Part shown: in pieces, positions 1 to 7,861 of the stretch
How the letters are laid out: every line of letters begins with the position of its first letter
Numbering within the stretch: position 1 is the first letter of the stretch
Source: Parabacteroides sp. PF5-6
GTDB lineage: Bacteria > Bacteroidota > Bacteroidia > Bacteroidales > Tannerellaceae
DNA: 64,000 nt
Direction: 5' to 3'
Assembly: GCF_029504695.1 (NCBI RefSeq)
Contig: NZ_JAQFIN010000004.1
Span: 124,001-188,000 of the forward strand
Translations under genes and position numbers: made by a program
Notes under the pieces: generated by a model
The model's input: only the letters and a program-made list of their open reading frames with translations
Database searches by the model: none
What the model was told of the DNA's origin: nothing

Positions 1-1423
1 AGGCATCATATACCTTGAAGGTAATGTTCGGATCACCCCATTGTGCGAAAGCGGTATAGAGCTTGTCGTTGACTAAGGTCATGCGTGAGGCATTGCCCAT
101 AACGGTCACTTCACCGGTGGTGGCGTCGATCCGTTGCAATGTATTCTTCACATCGCCGTAGTTACCCATAGAGATCAGGTAGATATCGCCCCGGCTATCG
201 CTCTGAAGGGCAGTCGGGTTCAATAGAACTTCTATCTCTTTTTCTACCTCCAGGCTGGTCTGATCGATCACTGAAACAGTCGTTCCATAGTTCGGATAAT
301 CCAGACCGCCGGAGTTGGCTACATAGATCTTGCCTTTACTTACTGCCAACTGTTCGGGGTAACGTCCGACGGGGATCACTTCTTCCACGGCCAGCGAGGC
401 AGTATCCAGCACAGCTACCGCGTGTCCGTAATAATAGCTCACATATACTTTGCCGTTATCGGCCACCATACCGCGCGGGTTCAAGGGGGCGTCGCCATCT
501 TTCGGCTCGATACTCTTGATCAGTTTGCCGTCTCTCTCGAGCACCACCAAGCGGTTGGAGGTGGTAACTGTCACGTAGATCTTTGTGCCGTAAACCAGGA
601 TCTGCTCGGCCGAGTCGCCCAGACCGCTGCCGTTGGCTGTCAGGTAGAAGTTCGGAGTTAATACACCGGTTTCCAGATCGTACGAAGCGATGGAGGCATT
701 GTTCTCGTTGAAGTTCCCACCGTTAAGGATCAATAACGTGCCGATAAAGTTATCCTTCACCGCAACGGAAGAGATATTCTCCGACTCGCCGGCGGCGGTA
801 CGGGAGATCACCTGCAGGAAAGCGTAATAAGCCGTTCCCTCCGGGATGTCGAAAGAGGAAATACCGGCTTCTACTTCGCCGATCTTTGTGCCTTTCTTGG
901 TATTGTCATCGCTTCCGTAGATCACATAACCGGTGGCGTAACCTTCCGGGTTGGGAAGGGTCCACGACAAGGTACCGCCGATCTTCAGGAAGGCGTTATC
1001 CGTATCGGTAAACTTCAGCTCGGTAACGATCGGATCGCCGCTATTGTCTTTCACCGCGATCGATGCAACCTGCTCCGACTCGCCAACAACGTTTTTAGCA
1101 ACGACCAACAGGTAGCTGTTCAGGTCGGTTCCCGCGGGAACGATAAACGATTTCACGCCGGCAGCCACCTCGCCTAATTGGGTCGCTTTCTCCGTGGTTG
1201 TTTCACTGAGGTAAACAACATAACCGGTCACATTCTCTTCCGAGGCCGGCAGTTCCCAGGATAGTGTCCCGCCGATCTTATACGGATCCATATCCGTATC
1301 CGTAAAAGAAAGATTCGTCACTACTTCCGAAGGGATCACAATCTTTTCGTCGTCATCCTCACAAGAGGAAAACGAAACACTCATCAACGTACAGGCTACC
1401 AAGCCAAGAATAAACTTTTTCAT
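1..1423 (-). CDS. BtuG-like surface lipoprotein (beta-propeller), 3' end outside window
   Basis: The reading frame starts at the ATG read leftward from 1423 and is open to the window edge, so the C-terminus is missing. The N-terminus is a lipoprotein signal (MKKFILGLVACTLMSVSFSS then Cys followed by acidic residues EDDDE, the usual Bacteroidetes surface-export signature). Residues of about 28-115 and 116-205 are two similar fibronectin-III-like repeats (each has TDTD, KIGGTLSW, then GESE). The remainder looks like a YncE/DUF5074-type propeller with repeated blades (ILNGGNFNENNAS, RGMVADNGKVYVS, EQLAVSKGKIYVANSGG). It follows a BtuB-like receptor by 26 bp under a cobalamin riboswitch, which fits BtuG, the cell-surface vitamin B12 binding lipoprotein known from Bacteroides. 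The two leading FN3-like repeats are the unusual part. B12 binding is inferred from context. Confidence 0.8.
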   Translation of the reverse strand, partial: MKKFILGLVACTLMSVSFSSCEDDDEKIVIPSEVVTNLSFTDTDMDPYKIGGTLSWELPASEENVTGYVVYLSETTTEKATQLGEVAAGVKSFIVPAGTDLNSYLLVVAKNVVGESEQVASIAVKDNSGDPIVTELKFTDTDNAFLKIGGTLSWTLPNPEGYATGYVIYGSDDNTKKGTKIGEVEAGISSFDIPEGTAYYAFLQVISRTAAGESENISSVAVKDNFIGTLLILNGGNFNENNASIASYDLETGVLTPNFYLTANGSGLGDSAEQILVYGTKIYVTVTTSNRLVVLERDGKLIKSIEPKDGDAPLNPRGMVADNGKVYVSYYYGHAVAVLDTASLAVEEVIPVGRYPEQLAVSKGKIYVANSGGLDYPNYGTTVSVIDQTSLEVEKEIEVLLNPTALQSDSRGDIYLISMGNYGDVKNTLQRIDATTGEVTVMGNASRMTLVNDKLYTAFAQWGDPNITFKVYDA

Positions 1424-1449
1424 TTTTTCGAATTAATTAGTTTCACTTA

Positions 1450-3495
1450 TTAATAGATATACTTTATACTTGCTCTGAACGAACGCCCCGGCATCGGGTA
1501 ATACCGGATCACATCGTAGGTCACATCTCCCAGATTGACGATATCCGCCTGCAGGCGCAGGCTGGAATGCGGGAAAGTGAACGTACGGTTGAACGACAAC
1601 TGCTGCTCGGTGTACCCTTCGATCCGGTTCGACTCCAGGTTCTGGGGCAACGCATAGCGCTGGCTGATGGAAGTCAACAGCCAACTGACATTCACCCAGG
1701 GATTCTCCCAGGAGACGGACACATTGCCCGAGTGCTTCGGGGTGTACGGGAGTTGATTCTTATAGGTCTTCGACGTTTCGTCGGTCACATCGATCGCTTT
1801 CTGCCAACTGTACGAGCCGTCTACCTGCAAATACATCGCCGCCGGCAAGCGGAAGCGGGCAGAGGCATTGACATCTACGCCTTGTATCTCCACTTCGCCC
1901 ATATTCATCATCTTCCAGACAAACATGGTCGGAATGGCTACGATCTTATCTTTCACCGTGTTATAGTAGCCGTCGGCGGTCAGGCTGAAATAATCCAACG
2001 CGAATGCGGGCAGGGAATGGCTCCAGGTCAGTCCGACGTTATATTGCCGCGTCTTCTCCGATTCGAGATCTTTATTGCCGATCCGGTCGTAGTAGAGATC
2101 ATTGAAAGTCGGTACACGGAAGATATCTTTATAGGAAGCCCGAACACGCAGGTTATGTGCGGGGAATAACCGGTACGACAGACTTAGGGCGGGGGAGAGG
2201 CGCTTGCGATCATCCGCCGCGGCTTCCTCCGCCTTTAAGTCTTCCGTGATATAGGTGGCCAATAGACTTCCGGTAGCCGTCAGGCGGGAAGTCTGATACT
2301 GCGCGGCAAATGCCGTCAGGGAGGTATAGCGCCGGGGAAAAACACATTTGGGCGTGGTCGCGTCCAGGGTGTTATAGGCGAAATCCTCCGCCAGGGTAAT
2401 GGTGAAATGTGTGAAAGGATTATATTTCAATGCGGCGGAGGCGTAGTACTCCCGTTGGGTATAGATATCCCGCTGCTCGCCGTTTTCGTATTTGCTGTGG
2501 AAATCCTGGTAGCGTGTCCGGGAATAATCGAACTTACCCTGTGCTTTCAGTGAAAGAGTGGGAAGGAGTGCCGTATCGTATGACGCCTGCACGAAGCCAT
2601 TCCGGTTGGCTAACCGCTCTTTATGGTAATCATTATACAGGATCACGGAGCCGGGTAGGCCACGTTTGGAGTCGAACCAATAACCTTTCAAGCGCATCTT
2701 TCCCCGTTGTTTCCAGTCGGCGAAGAGGTTAAGTTCCGTACGTAACGATTGGATATCGCTATTCTTCCTTTTCTCTTCGGTCACGATATTCCCATTCGTA
2801 AAGGTGTATGGATACTGACCGTCTGCCCGCAGCCAATCGCCATATAGGGAGAGGGTATAGGTCTTGGAAATCCGTTGGTCGTAGTGTACGATCGGGTTGA
2901 ACTGTCCGAAGGAACCGGTTTTGATCTGTGCCAGCAAGCGGAAGTTTTTATTATCCAATTTGGGCGTTTCGGTCTGTATATTCAATGCCCCTGCCGAAGC
3001 GAACATTCGGGCAGTCTGGAAGATCTCGTCACTTTGTCCGATGGAAAGGGAAAGCGCTTCTACATTATCTAAGGAAAACCGGCTGATATCTACCTGTCCG
3101 CTCTGCGCATCGGTCACCGTCACCCCGTCGTAACTGACAGCAGTATGCTGAGCGCCCAGGCTGCGGACGGAGACTGTTTTCAGCCCGCCGATGCCTCCAT
3201 AGTCGCGCACACTGACACCCGAGAAGCGCTTGACCGCTTCCGACAGGTCTTCCAAGCCCAACCGCTCGATATCCGTCTTCCCCATCACCTGCAGGGGAGC
3301 TCCCTGACGGGTGACCGACGGACGCACCTTCTCCACCACCTCTACCTCCGATAGGTTGCGAATCGTGGTCGTGTCGGTTTGTTGCGCGAACAAAGTACCG
3401 GCGCTAATCAACCATGCCCCTGCGAGGCATAGCCCTTTACGTATAAACAAATCAGGCATACTGTTACGGTTTACCAACACCTTCACCCGAGGCAT
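1450..3495 (-). CDS. btuB: BtuB-like TonB-dependent receptor (cobalamin uptake)
   Basis: Outer-membrane receptor of up to 681 residues. After a signal peptide (LCLAGAWLISAGTLFAQ) comes a short TonB-box-like stretch and a plug domain (about residues 55-165: VMGKTDIERLGLEDLSEAVK, SVRSLGAQHTAVSYDGV), then a 22-strand-type barrel ending in the aromatic C-terminus SIKYIY typical of Omp85-inserted barrels. There is no STN or CarboxypepD_reg extension, and size matches BtuB rather than SusC. An internal Met (read from 3459, MPDLFIRKG) gives a cleaner signal peptide and may be the true start. A cobalamin riboswitch lies immediately upstream, and a BtuG-like lipoprotein gene follows, so cobalamin import is the well-supported role. 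Confidence 0.88.
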   Translation of the reverse strand: MPRVKVLVNRNSMPDLFIRKGLCLAGAWLISAGTLFAQQTDTTTIRNLSEVEVVEKVRPSVTRQGAPLQVMGKTDIERLGLEDLSEAVKRFSGVSVRDYGGIGGLKTVSVRSLGAQHTAVSYDGVTVTDAQSGQVDISRFSLDNVEALSLSIGQSDEIFQTARMFASAGALNIQTETPKLDNKNFRLLAQIKTGSFGQFNPIVHYDQRISKTYTLSLYGDWLRADGQYPYTFTNGNIVTEEKRKNSDIQSLRTELNLFADWKQRGKMRLKGYWFDSKRGLPGSVILYNDYHKERLANRNGFVQASYDTALLPTLSLKAQGKFDYSRTRYQDFHSKYENGEQRDIYTQREYYASAALKYNPFTHFTITLAEDFAYNTLDATTPKCVFPRRYTSLTAFAAQYQTSRLTATGSLLATYITEDLKAEEAAADDRKRLSPALSLSYRLFPAHNLRVRASYKDIFRVPTFNDLYYDRIGNKDLESEKTRQYNVGLTWSHSLPAFALDYFSLTADGYYNTVKDKIVAIPTMFVWKMMNMGEVEIQGVDVNASARFRLPAAMYLQVDGSYSWQKAIDVTDETSKTYKNQLPYTPKHSGNVSVSWENPWVNVSWLLTSISQRYALPQNLESNRIEGYTEQQLSFNRTFTFPHSSLRLQADIVNLGDVTYDVIRYYPMPGRSFRASIKYIY

Positions 3496-3508
3496 CGCAT
3501 AATTCCGA

Positions 3509-3775
3509 CTATGGCAGGTTTTCTGGCTCGTTCTCCCTTAAATGGCCGCCTTCCCAACGAATTCAATTGACAATTGACAATGGATAATTGACAATTGTTT
3601 CTTGAACCTTTTAATTGTCAATTGTCAACTGTCAATTGTCAATTAATTTGTCAGTGGCAACAAGATTGCCGGGGTTTATAGAACTTACAGCTACGGGTAC
3701 AGCTCCGGATTCACACCGGATTCCCTTTTACTAACCCTTCCCGGACGGAAAGGATTACACCATAATTCGGGGACA
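3509..3775 (-). promoter_or_regulatory. Cobalamin riboswitch (B12 element)
   Basis: Read on the minus strand, the canonical blocks appear in order: GGAATCCGGTGTGAATCCGG then GAGCTGTACCCGTAGCTGTA (the most conserved core), GCCACTG (3653-3659), GGGAAGGC (about 3548-3555) and the B12 box GAGCCAGAAAACCTGCCATA (3510-3529), ending just before the receptor start. The variable segment between GCCACTG and GGGAAGGC is about 97 nt and is filled with a heptamer-repeat hairpin (separate entry). Binding of adenosylcobalamin or a related form is expected to repress translation of the btuB-btuG transcript. Confidence 0.93.
3565..3643. repeat. AATTGAC heptamer hairpin inside the riboswitch variable loop
   Basis: Left arm 3565-3596 is built from AATTGAC units and right arm 3612-3643 from the complementary AATTGTC units, separated by a 16-nt loop. 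The arms pair with a few central mismatches. The right arm is identical, base for base over 32 nt, to the reverse complement of 39283-39314, showing this is a dispersed element and not part of the ancestral riboswitch. Confidence 0.85.
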
Positions 3776-3803
3776 AAGATAGATCTTTTTCTTAGGAAAC
3801 AAA
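3774..3803 (-). promoter_or_regulatory. Promoter of the B12 uptake operon
   Basis: On the minus strand TTTG (3800-3803) and TATCTTTG (3774-3781) are 18 nt apart, matching the Bacteroidetes -33/-7 consensus. The start of transcription would fall at the 5' edge of the riboswitch. Confidence 0.7.
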
Positions 3804-3885
3804 TAAAGGGGTGGAAATTTATTATCCTTTCTATTCATACCTTTTCTTCGCTTCGCTTTGGGCGTAGGGTATGAAAATGGTAAAA

Positions 3886-4283
3886 TCACGATTGGCTCTT
3901 AAAGGACAGCAATTCTTCCATAGCCTGGAGCATGGAACGTACTTTATCGAAATAGGGCCGTACCTCTTCTTCTGTAAAGTCAAACATATCATCGTAATCG
4001 CCTGATTGCCTCATTTCGAACAGACGCGAAAACAGTCGGCCGTAATCGCTATTAAGTAATCCCTTCTTGATGAAATTCAAACCGATAAGATGGATGGGAA
4101 CGGGCGTTCAATCCTTTATCAGTCAGTAAGGCTGAAGCCATATAATAACAGGCGTAATACAAACGATTGGCAACCAGGTTCCAATATCCTAATTGAACGA
4201 TATCTTCCGCCTCGCGCAGACTAAGGTATGCCTTCTCCCGGCGGTAAGTATGATTGCTTTTTTTCGTCTCCGCTCAGTGTCAT
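3886..4283 (-). pseudogene. Broken HEPN-domain toxin (HepT-like)
   Basis: The start codon (read from 4283) overlaps the stop of the upstream nucleotidyltransferase gene as ATGA, the usual MNT-HEPN arrangement. The beginning reads MTLSGDEKK, then the frame shifts within a run of seven A; the next frame reads YRREKAYLSLREAEDIVQLG then YWNLVANRLYYACYYMASAL, clearly HEPN. A second frame change near 4090 (RSHPSY) leads to the C-terminal 64 residues NFIKKGLLNSDYGRLFSRLF. Six A in the run, and about 11 extra bases at the second site (lost between two CAT triplets), would restore one frame. As it stands no full-length toxin can be made without frameshifting. Confidence 0.8.
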
Positions 4284-4597
4284 AATACGATGCCTTCTTC
4301 TTGTACGTTCTTGTAAAATGGAGTGAAACTACGTTTGTCCCAATCATTACGGGTGTACAGTTTTGGACTTATTTTCTGATCCAATTCCCAACCTAATTCG
4401 TAAAGTGGATAGGCAATGTTGTCATAATCGGAGGACTCAAGCTTCGTTTTGTCAAGCAAAATCAGGATATCCCAATCCGAATCAGACTTATCGTCTCCTC
4501 GTGCCCTGGAACCAAAGAGTATGGCTTGAGCTTCTGGAGCTGATTTTTGCAGCTCGCTACGGATAGAATTCAGTATGTTCTCTCTAATTTCTTGCAT
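4280..4597 (-). CDS. MNT-family minimal nucleotidyltransferase (antitoxin)
   Basis: A 105-residue protein with the pol-beta fold signature GSRARG followed by SDSDWDILILL (G-S-x10-D-x-D metal-binding pattern, about residues 29-47). In MntA-HepT systems this enzyme AMPylates the HEPN toxin to neutralise it. It lies first in the pair and overlaps the HEPN start by 4 bp. The gene is intact while its partner is broken, so it may now be an orphan. Confidence 0.85.
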   Translation of the reverse strand: MQEIRENILNSIRSELQKSAPEAQAILFGSRARGDDKSDSDWDILILLDKTKLESSDYDNIAYPLYELGWELDQKISPKLYTRNDWDKRSFTPFYKNVQEEGIVL

Positions 4598-4730
4598 GAT
4601 ATGACAAATGTGCTATACAGTGCAAATATAATGAAATATCCTGTTTATTCATACCTTTTCTTCTTTTTACCCCTGATTTAAGAAAGACTATAAGAGGCAG
4701 TATTTCAGCTTATTGCCGGGGGCATTCATT

Positions 4731-4814
4731 TGTTGATAATTATCAACAAGTTTGTTGACAATTGTCAACAGATCTGTTGATAATTATCAACAAATGTGTT
4801 GACGGTTATCAACA
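4731..4814. repeat. Four 18-bp palindromes at an exact 22-bp period
   Basis: TGTTGATAATTATCAACA (4731), TGTTGACAATTGTCAACA (4753), TGTTGATAATTATCAACA again (4775) and TGTTGACGGTTATCAACA (4797). The first three are perfect dyads and start exactly 22 bp apart. The array ends 41 bp before the trpS -33 box, placing it where an operator array could act, but no protein partner is known. Confidence 0.9.
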
Positions 4815-4854
4815 AACAAATACTCCCTGCAATAAGCAGATCTACTCCCTCCTC

Positions 4855-4883
4855 TTGCTTCTTGTCAAAAATGACTATCTTTG
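4855..4883 (+). promoter_or_regulatory. trpS promoter
   Basis: TTG (4855-4857) and TATCTTTG (4876-4883), 18 nt apart, match the Bacteroidetes promoter form. The predicted 5' leader is about 25 nt. Confidence 0.65.
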
Positions 4884-4913
4884 CACCACTTTACTAAATA
4901 ACAAAATAGAGAT

Positions 4914-5900
4914 ATGGAAATCGTAGCGAGTGGCATTCGGCCGACGGGTAACCTGCACCTGGGGAATTACTTCGGGGCAGTAAAGAGTTTTCTGCAGATG
5001 CAGAATGAATATCAATGTTATTTCTTTATTGCCGACTGGCATTCGCTGACGACACATCCACATCCCGACAATATCCGCAATAGCGTGAAGACGATCCTGG
5101 CCGAGTACCTCGCCTGTGGCATCGATCCCGAGAAAGCCGCGCTCTATGTGCAGAGTGATGTGCGCGAAGTGGCTGAGTTGTATCTCTACCTCAATATGAA
5201 TGCGTATCTGGGCGAGCTCGAACGGGTAACTTCCTTTAAGGATAAGGTGCGCACGCAACCCAATAATGTGAATGCGGGCTTATTGACATATCCTTCCCTG
5301 ATGGCGGCGGATATTATTATTCATAAGGCGGTGAAGGTGCCGGTCGGCAAAGACCAGGAACAGAATATGGAGATGGCGCGCCACTTTGCCCGCCGTTTCA
5401 ACAATATCTACGGGGTGGATTATTTCACCGAACCGGCCTCTTTCCACCTCTCGGCCAAGGCGGTGAAGGTGCCCGGACTCGACGGCTCGGGTAAGATGGG
5501 CAAGAGCGAAGGCAACGCGATCTACCTGATCGACGACGAAAAGACAATTAAGAAAAAAGTGATGAAAGCCGTCTCCGACTCAGGTCCTACCGAACCCAAT
5601 AGCGAGAAGCCCGAACCGATCGCCAACCTGTTCGCCATGATGGAGATCGTCTCCGAGCAATCCACCTACGATCACTTCAACGAATTGTATAACAACTGCT
5701 CGATCCGCTACGGCGATATGAAAAAGCAGTTGGCTGAAGATATTAACCTCTTCTGCGCTCCGATCCGCGAACGCATCCTGGATATCCTGGCAAACGAAGA
5801 ATACCTGGAAAAGGTAGCCAGGCAAGGCGCCGAAAAAGCCCGTGCCAGTGCCGCCAAGACCCTGAGCGAAGTGCGGCAGATTATCGGCTTCCGGCCCTAA
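4914..5900 (+). CDS. trpS: Tryptophanyl-tRNA synthetase
   Basis: Charges tRNA-Trp with tryptophan in the cytoplasm. The 328-residue length is normal for a bacterial class Ic synthetase. The HIGH-equivalent motif is PTGNLHLGN at residues 10-18 and the KMSKS-equivalent is KMGKS at about 194-198; the Rossmann core between them (ADWHSLTTHP, DQEQNMEMAR) is typical. The ATG at 4914 follows its own promoter, and an ECF sigma gene begins 12 bp after the stop, so read-through into the sigma gene is likely. Confidence 0.97.
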   Translation: MEIVASGIRPTGNLHLGNYFGAVKSFLQMQNEYQCYFFIADWHSLTTHPHPDNIRNSVKTILAEYLACGIDPEKAALYVQSDVREVAELYLYLNMNAYLGELERVTSFKDKVRTQPNNVNAGLLTYPSLMAADIIIHKAVKVPVGKDQEQNMEMARHFARRFNNIYGVDYFTEPASFHLSAKAVKVPGLDGSGKMGKSEGNAIYLIDDEKTIKKKVMKAVSDSGPTEPNSEKPEPIANLFAMMEIVSEQSTYDHFNELYNNCSIRYGDMKKQLAEDINLFCAPIRERILDILANEEYLEKVARQGAEKARASAAKTLSEVRQIIGFRP

Positions 5901-5912
5901 CGTTTGCTTCAG

Positions 5913-6416
5913 ATGACAGCCGCCAGCTTTGAACAGGATTTCAAGAGTTTATACAAACCCTTGTGTCTTTTCGCGTTGCGTTATCTGGAGCAGACCGACG
6001 ATGCGGAAGATATCGTGCAGCAGGCCTTTGCCGATGCCTGGGAGAAGCAGACGCAAGGCATGACTATCCTGAATCTAAAGGCTTACCTCTATCAGACGGT
6101 GAAAAACCGTTCCCTCACTCTATTGACGCAAAACCCGCATTTACGAACCATCGATGACCTCCCCGATATCGCAGCAGATAACGGCGAAGAGCAAGTGGCT
6201 ACGGCCGAGCGCGATGCCCGCCTATGGGAAGCGATCGACAGCCTGCCCGCCGGTCGCCGCCGGATCTTCCTCTTAGCCAAACGCGACGGGAAGCGATACC
6301 AAGAGATCGCCGACGAGTTACACCTTTCGGTAAAGACCGTCGAAAACCAGATGGGGAAAGCCCTCAAAGCCCTTCGCAGTATCGCCGTGAAAATTTATTT
6401 GTTTTTTTTCGGGTGA
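5913..6416 (+). CDS. ECF RNA polymerase sigma factor (FecI-like)
   Basis: A 167-residue sigma-70 family protein. Region 2 (about residues 8-75: FKSLYKPLCLFALRYLEQTD then DAEDIVQQAF) and region 4 (about 110-155: LPAGRRRIFLLAKRDGKRYQ then EIADELHLSVKTVENQMGKA) are both present. The ATG at 5913 is preferred to a TTG at 5904. Such factors are normally followed directly by their FecR anti-sigma gene; here FecR lies 2.1 kb away, separated by two minus-strand genes and a beta-barrel gene. Its last 22 bp overlap the 3' end of the convergent nucleotidyltransferase gene. Confidence 0.93.
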   Translation: MTAASFEQDFKSLYKPLCLFALRYLEQTDDAEDIVQQAFADAWEKQTQGMTILNLKAYLYQTVKNRSLTLLTQNPHLRTIDDLPDIAADNGEEQVATAERDARLWEAIDSLPAGRRRIFLLAKRDGKRYQEIADELHLSVKTVENQMGKALKALRSIAVKIYLFFFG

Positions 6417-7108
6417 GAAAGAGAAGCAATTGACTTTATTATATCAAGGACCATATCGACTCTCTCTTCTTCAGAAAGATAAGGTAATGAACTGTAGATA
6501 ATTTCTCTAATATTATTGTTTTGTAAAAGTTTTGCGCATTGCTCTTTAAGGTAAGTTCGTAGATGGTTATTTTTATTTTGTATTATACTATTCTGTAATT
6601 CCAAGACATTGTCCATGATGTAAACAATATCTTCCAGGTCATGACTTCCCCTGATATCCCTTCCCCCGCGATTCTCTAAAGCAGCAAACTTAGTGGCGAT
6701 ATAATATTCTACAGGTAATACATAAATTGTAGTTGCATCCGGTAATACTTTTTTGATTTTATGTTTTATGCCTTCTTGATACCAAATGTTGGTAAAGCCT
6801 AATATATCTTGATTGGTTGGCATTATATCAACAACAACCCCACGGTATATCTTTCTACAAATCGGCGCATTGGGCGTCCTATCATTATGAAATCCCAGAG
6901 TACGAAGTTCTTCTTCTAAGACACTATATCCCATATAAGAACTTATCTCAATAATGCAATCGACATCAAGAGTTGTTCTGATGTCAGAGAGTTCCGGATC
7001 ATGTGCATATAATTCTGCAACGGAACCACCAACAAACACCACTTCGTCTTTCATTTTGGCTAACCCATGGGCAACCAATTGCAACATTTCTATATTAGTC
7101 GTCGGCAT
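6395..7108 (-). CDS. AbiEii-like nucleotidyltransferase (type IV toxin candidate)
   Basis: A 237-residue protein with a nucleotidyltransferase core: FVGGSVAELY at about 26-35 (the GG/S motif), then TTLDVDCII at about 45-53 (D-x-D metal ligands), and a later acidic strand GVVVDIMP. The segment KFAALENRGGRDIRGSHDLE followed by DIVYIMD is characteristic of the AbiEii/DUF1814 group. It is translated from the downstream position of a two-gene unit whose first gene encodes a winged-helix protein, overlapping it by 14 bp, as in AbiE-type toxin-antitoxin pairs. Base composition is clearly more AT-rich than the flanking sigma and FecR genes, suggesting insertion. Toxicity is inferred from family and context only. 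Confidence 0.75.
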   Translation of the reverse strand: MPTTNIEMLQLVAHGLAKMKDEVVFVGGSVAELYAHDPELSDIRTTLDVDCIIEISSYMGYSVLEEELRTLGFHNDRTPNAPICRKIYRGVVVDIMPTNQDILGFTNIWYQEGIKHKIKKVLPDATTIYVLPVEYYIATKFAALENRGGRDIRGSHDLEDIVYIMDNVLELQNSIIQNKNNHLRTYLKEQCAKLLQNNNIREIIYSSLPYLSEEERVDMVLDIIKSIASLSHPKKNK

Positions 7109-7625
7109 AAATTCCCAGTCTGTTGTCTAACTCTTTAATCGCAATTTCTATTTCACGTTTCTTCCCGATTCTCAAAGTATCTACGATGACCAGGTATTCG
7201 TATAGTAGAGGGTCTGATTCAATAAACTTGGGTATTTTGTCATATAAAGGAATGATAGCGTTTCCTCTTCGTGTTCCTTTATAATACGACCAGACATAGA
7301 TTTCTCGTCCTTCGGTTATGTGTTCATTGATCGGAGGGGCTGAATGTGCTGTGGCAATCCCTCTGGCAGGAGATGTTACCTGAGGGGGAAAGACATATCG
7401 AAGTCCATAGATCAGGAAATCGCGCAAAGCTAACTTATTCACTTTGTTTTTGGATGGGTTTACTAATCCGGCTATTCTATTTCTCTCCATCGCCACTGTA
7501 ACTTCACTTGCACTTAGTAATAGACTGGAAGCTATTTCAGACAGGGTCCATGTTTTATCCCCGTAAGTCAATATCTTTAATAAAATCACCACGTCCTGAG
7601 GACGCATCCCATTATGTTTTTGCAT
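7095..7625 (-). CDS. Winged-helix DNA-binding protein, AbiEi-like antitoxin candidate
   Basis: A 176-residue protein from the ATG at 7625 (MQKHNGMRPQDVVILLK). Residues of about 5-65 form a MarR/winged-helix-like domain (DVVILLKILTYGDKTWTLSE, then SSLLLSASEVTVAMERNRIA). The C-terminal half has no motif I recognise (EIYVWSYYKGTRRGNAIIPL). It precedes and overlaps the nucleotidyltransferase gene, and a palindrome sits between its promoter and start codon, so autorepression is plausible. Confidence 0.7.
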   Translation of the reverse strand: MQKHNGMRPQDVVILLKILTYGDKTWTLSEIASSLLLSASEVTVAMERNRIAGLVNPSKNKVNKLALRDFLIYGLRYVFPPQVTSPARGIATAHSAPPINEHITEGREIYVWSYYKGTRRGNAIIPLYDKIPKFIESDPLLYEYLVIVDTLRIGKKREIEIAIKELDNRLGIYADD

Positions 7626-7640
7626 ACCTTCTAATTTGTG

Positions 7641-7685
7641 ATTCGCGAATTGCAAATATAACTATTTTATCTATTAATAACCAAA
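7641..7685 (-). promoter_or_regulatory. Promoter with palindromic operator for the AbiE-like pair
   Basis: On the minus strand TTTG (7682-7685) and TATATTTG (7653-7660) are 21 nt apart. ATTCGCGAAT, a perfect 10-bp palindrome (7641-7650), lies where transcription would begin, an apt place for the winged-helix protein to bind. Confidence 0.6.
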
Positions 7686-7861
7686 TGTTTATACTTGCAT
7701 ATTTTTGGCTAAATAAGACGGGTTCTGTTTCTGTAAAAAGAAAGAAGTATCTTTGTCTTCTGAAAATAATTTTTTACTCGATAGGGGTTTTTCTCATTTC
7801 TGTGTCTTAGGGGTAAAGATCCAATAGGATTTTACATGTTGAATTCAAAAAAAAGAAGAGA

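Noticed and set aside
4731-4814. CRISPR array
   Set aside because: Units are adjacent palindromes with 4-bp gaps and no spacers; same for the other 22-bp arrays. No cas genes are present.
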